Positions 7,362 to 8,578 of a stretch of DNA of 8,578 nucleotides are shown one piece after another. The position numbers and the translations under genes are program-made. The DNA comes from Firmicutes bacterium UBA3906 (GTDB lineage: Bacteria; Bacillota; Clostridia; Caldicoprobacterales; DTU083): the NCBI GenBank assembly GCA_002391555.1, contig DGFG01000141.1, forward strand, positions 1 to 8,578, given 5' to 3'. The notes under the pieces are model-generated. The model made no database searches and was not told where the DNA came from. It worked only from the letters and a program-made list of their open reading frames with translations. The first letter of the stretch is position 1. The number at the start of each line of letters is the position of its first letter.

Positions 7362-7392
7362 AGCCCCTTATGTAAAGGGAGCAAAAGGGGTT
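7362..7392 (+). terminator. Possible weak terminator or attenuating hairpin
   Basis: AGCCCCTT (7362-7369) pairs with AAGGGGTT (7385-7392), eight pairs including one G-U, around a 15-base loop. The same 5' arm can instead pair CCCTT (7365-7369) with AAGGG (7375-7379) in a smaller hairpin. What follows is TTAAAAAGC, with no real T-tract, so termination would be inefficient at best. It may reduce expression of the next gene or stabilise the upstream mRNA. Confidence 0.35.
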
Positions 7393-7436
7393 AAAAAGCT
7401 TAAAGTACAAACAAGAACTAGGTGAGGAGGAGTAAA

Positions 7437-8578
7437 ATGACAAAGCAGCAGGGTAAAGACCTAGTAAGGGCTATAAAGACTGCAGGTAAACGGGTTGTCA
7501 TAAGGCACATGATAAGGTTTGCTATCCTAGGCCTAATTATGGCCTTGGCCCTGACTACACTAATCCATATAATCTCCTTTTTCCTGCCTATTGAAGCTGT
7601 TTGGACCCTTAGCCTAGCAACCCTACCCCTTGTTTTGGTCTTTCTTATAATAGGCTGGATCCTAAAACCTGACACAAAAGAAATAGCCCTAGAAATAGAC
7701 AAACATGGCCTTCAGGAAAAGGCTATAACAGCCTATGAGCTATCAGGCCGCGAGGATGTATATGCAAGGCTACAGGGCAAGGATACCCTAGACAGTCTTA
7801 AGGCCTTTAATAGAAAAAAGATCTCCATAAAAGTTAACAAGCTTTATTACTATGTCATTATTGGCCTAGTGATAGCCATATCTTTATTAAACATAATAGC
7901 TAATCCCATGGATGATATTATAAGAGACAGGAAAAAAGTTCAGGCCCTGATTGACGGTGAGCTAGATAAATTGCATGAATACATAGATGATATAGCCCTT
8001 GAAGAAGAACTGACCCAGGAGCAAAAGGAGGCCTTAAAGCAGGAACTAGATGACCTAGCAGAAAAGCTAAAGGACCTTAAGGATTATAGGGAGGGGCTAA
8101 AGGAGTTTTCAAAGACAGAGGAAAAGCTAACCGAGGCTTTAGAACAAATAAGAAAAGAAAAACTAGACAAGCTAATTGACCTACTAGATGACCATGACAT
8201 TACAGGCGAGTTAGCAGATGCACTAGAAGATGGGGACAGTCAGATCCTAGACCAAGCCATAAAGGAGATAAAAGACAAGCTAGCTGATCAGGAATTAGGT
8301 GACCAGGCGAAAAAAGACCTTGCTGAGGCCCTTGAAGGGCTGGCCCAAGGTACAGGGTCAAGGTCTTTAGAGGAAAAACTAAAGTCATTAATTGAGAGTC
8401 TAGAGTCTGGCAATGATGTGAGCCAGATTGCTGAGGGCTTAAAGGAAATATTAGATAGCCAGCTAGAGACAGGCCAAGGCTCAGGTGACCTTAAGTATTC
8501 CCTGCAGCAACTAAGAAACCGCCTAAGTAGGGCTATAGATGATAATGAGAAAATTGCCCACAAGGGAGATGGGGGAAA
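7437..8578 (+). CDS. Membrane-anchored coiled-coil protein (DUF4175-like), 3' end outside window
   Basis: This open frame runs to the window edge without a stop, giving 380 residues of an incomplete protein. ATG 7437 follows a strong GGTGAGGAGG site (7421-7430). Helices at about 27-50, 55-76 and 137-155 anchor it. Residues 78-135, which hold an 'ALEIDKHGLQEKAITAYEL' motif (84-102), should be cytoplasmic. From 160 onward it is extremely charged and helical, with Glu/Asp/Lys/Leu heptad character, and has loose repeats around 260-345 (ALEDGD.., ALEGLA.., SLESGN..). By the positive-inside rule this long part lies outside the cell. The arrangement resembles DUF4175-type proteins that often precede MoxR ATPase and DUF58 genes; that family match is from memory. 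It lies 122 bp after the permease, probably in the same transcription unit. The biochemical role is unknown. Confidence 0.82.
   Translation, partial: MTKQQGKDLVRAIKTAGKRVVIRHMIRFAILGLIMALALTTLIHIISFFLPIEAVWTLSLATLPLVLVFLIIGWILKPDTKEIALEIDKHGLQEKAITAYELSGREDVYARLQGKDTLDSLKAFNRKKISIKVNKLYYYVIIGLVIAISLLNIIANPMDDIIRDRKKVQALIDGELDKLHEYIDDIALEEELTQEQKEALKQELDDLAEKLKDLKDYREGLKEFSKTEEKLTEALEQIRKEKLDKLIDLLDDHDITGELADALEDGDSQILDQAIKEIKDKLADQELGDQAKKDLAEALEGLAQGTGSRSLEEKLKSLIESLESGNDVSQIAEGLKEILDSQLETGQGSGDLKYSLQQLRNRLSRAIDDNEKIAHKGDGG

Overview
The window looks like chromosomal DNA of a low-to-moderate GC, Gram-positive-type anaerobe (Firmicutes, probably Clostridia or Tissierellia). The grounds are strong AGGAGG-type ribosome binding sites, TTG/GTG starts, heavy use of ATA (Ile), AGG (Arg) and CTA (Leu) codons, and a yybP-ykoY riboswitch with a Rho-independent terminator. 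The species cannot be named from the sequence. All supported genes lie on the + strand.

Region 1 (about 1-2959) is a metal-regulated unit. A sigma-A-like promoter (101-129) drives a leader that carries a yybP-ykoY (Mn2+-sensing) riboswitch aptamer (about 141-245). The 3' strand of its P1 helix is also the 5' arm of an intrinsic terminator (235-271), which is the layout of a transcriptional ON switch. Behind it lies a full-length P2-type (SERCA/PMR1-like) cation-translocating P-type ATPase. With this riboswitch in front, the pump is best read as a Mn2+ (and/or Ca2+) exporter; a generic calcium pump is the alternative.

Region 2 (2960-8578) is a second transcription unit, apparently starting from an extended -10 promoter at 3035-3043. 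It encodes a 799-residue exported membrane protein with a glutamine-amidotransferase-like (GATase-like) ectodomain, an ABC ATPase that overlaps its stop codon by one base, and an ABC-2 type permease that overlaps the ATPase gene by 14 bases. After a 122-bp gap with a short duplication and a hairpin comes a membrane-anchored, highly charged coiled-coil protein of the DUF4175-like kind, cut off by the window end. The tight coupling of the first three genes suggests one envelope-associated ABC-2 exporter complex with a large extracytoplasmic partner. The fourth gene resembles proteins that often precede MoxR/DUF58 modules, so the cluster probably continues beyond the window. The substrate is unknown.

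No rRNA, tRNA, CRISPR array, insertion sequence or phage gene was seen. The strongest observations are the riboswitch-pump pairing and the poorly characterised exporter/ectodomain cluster.
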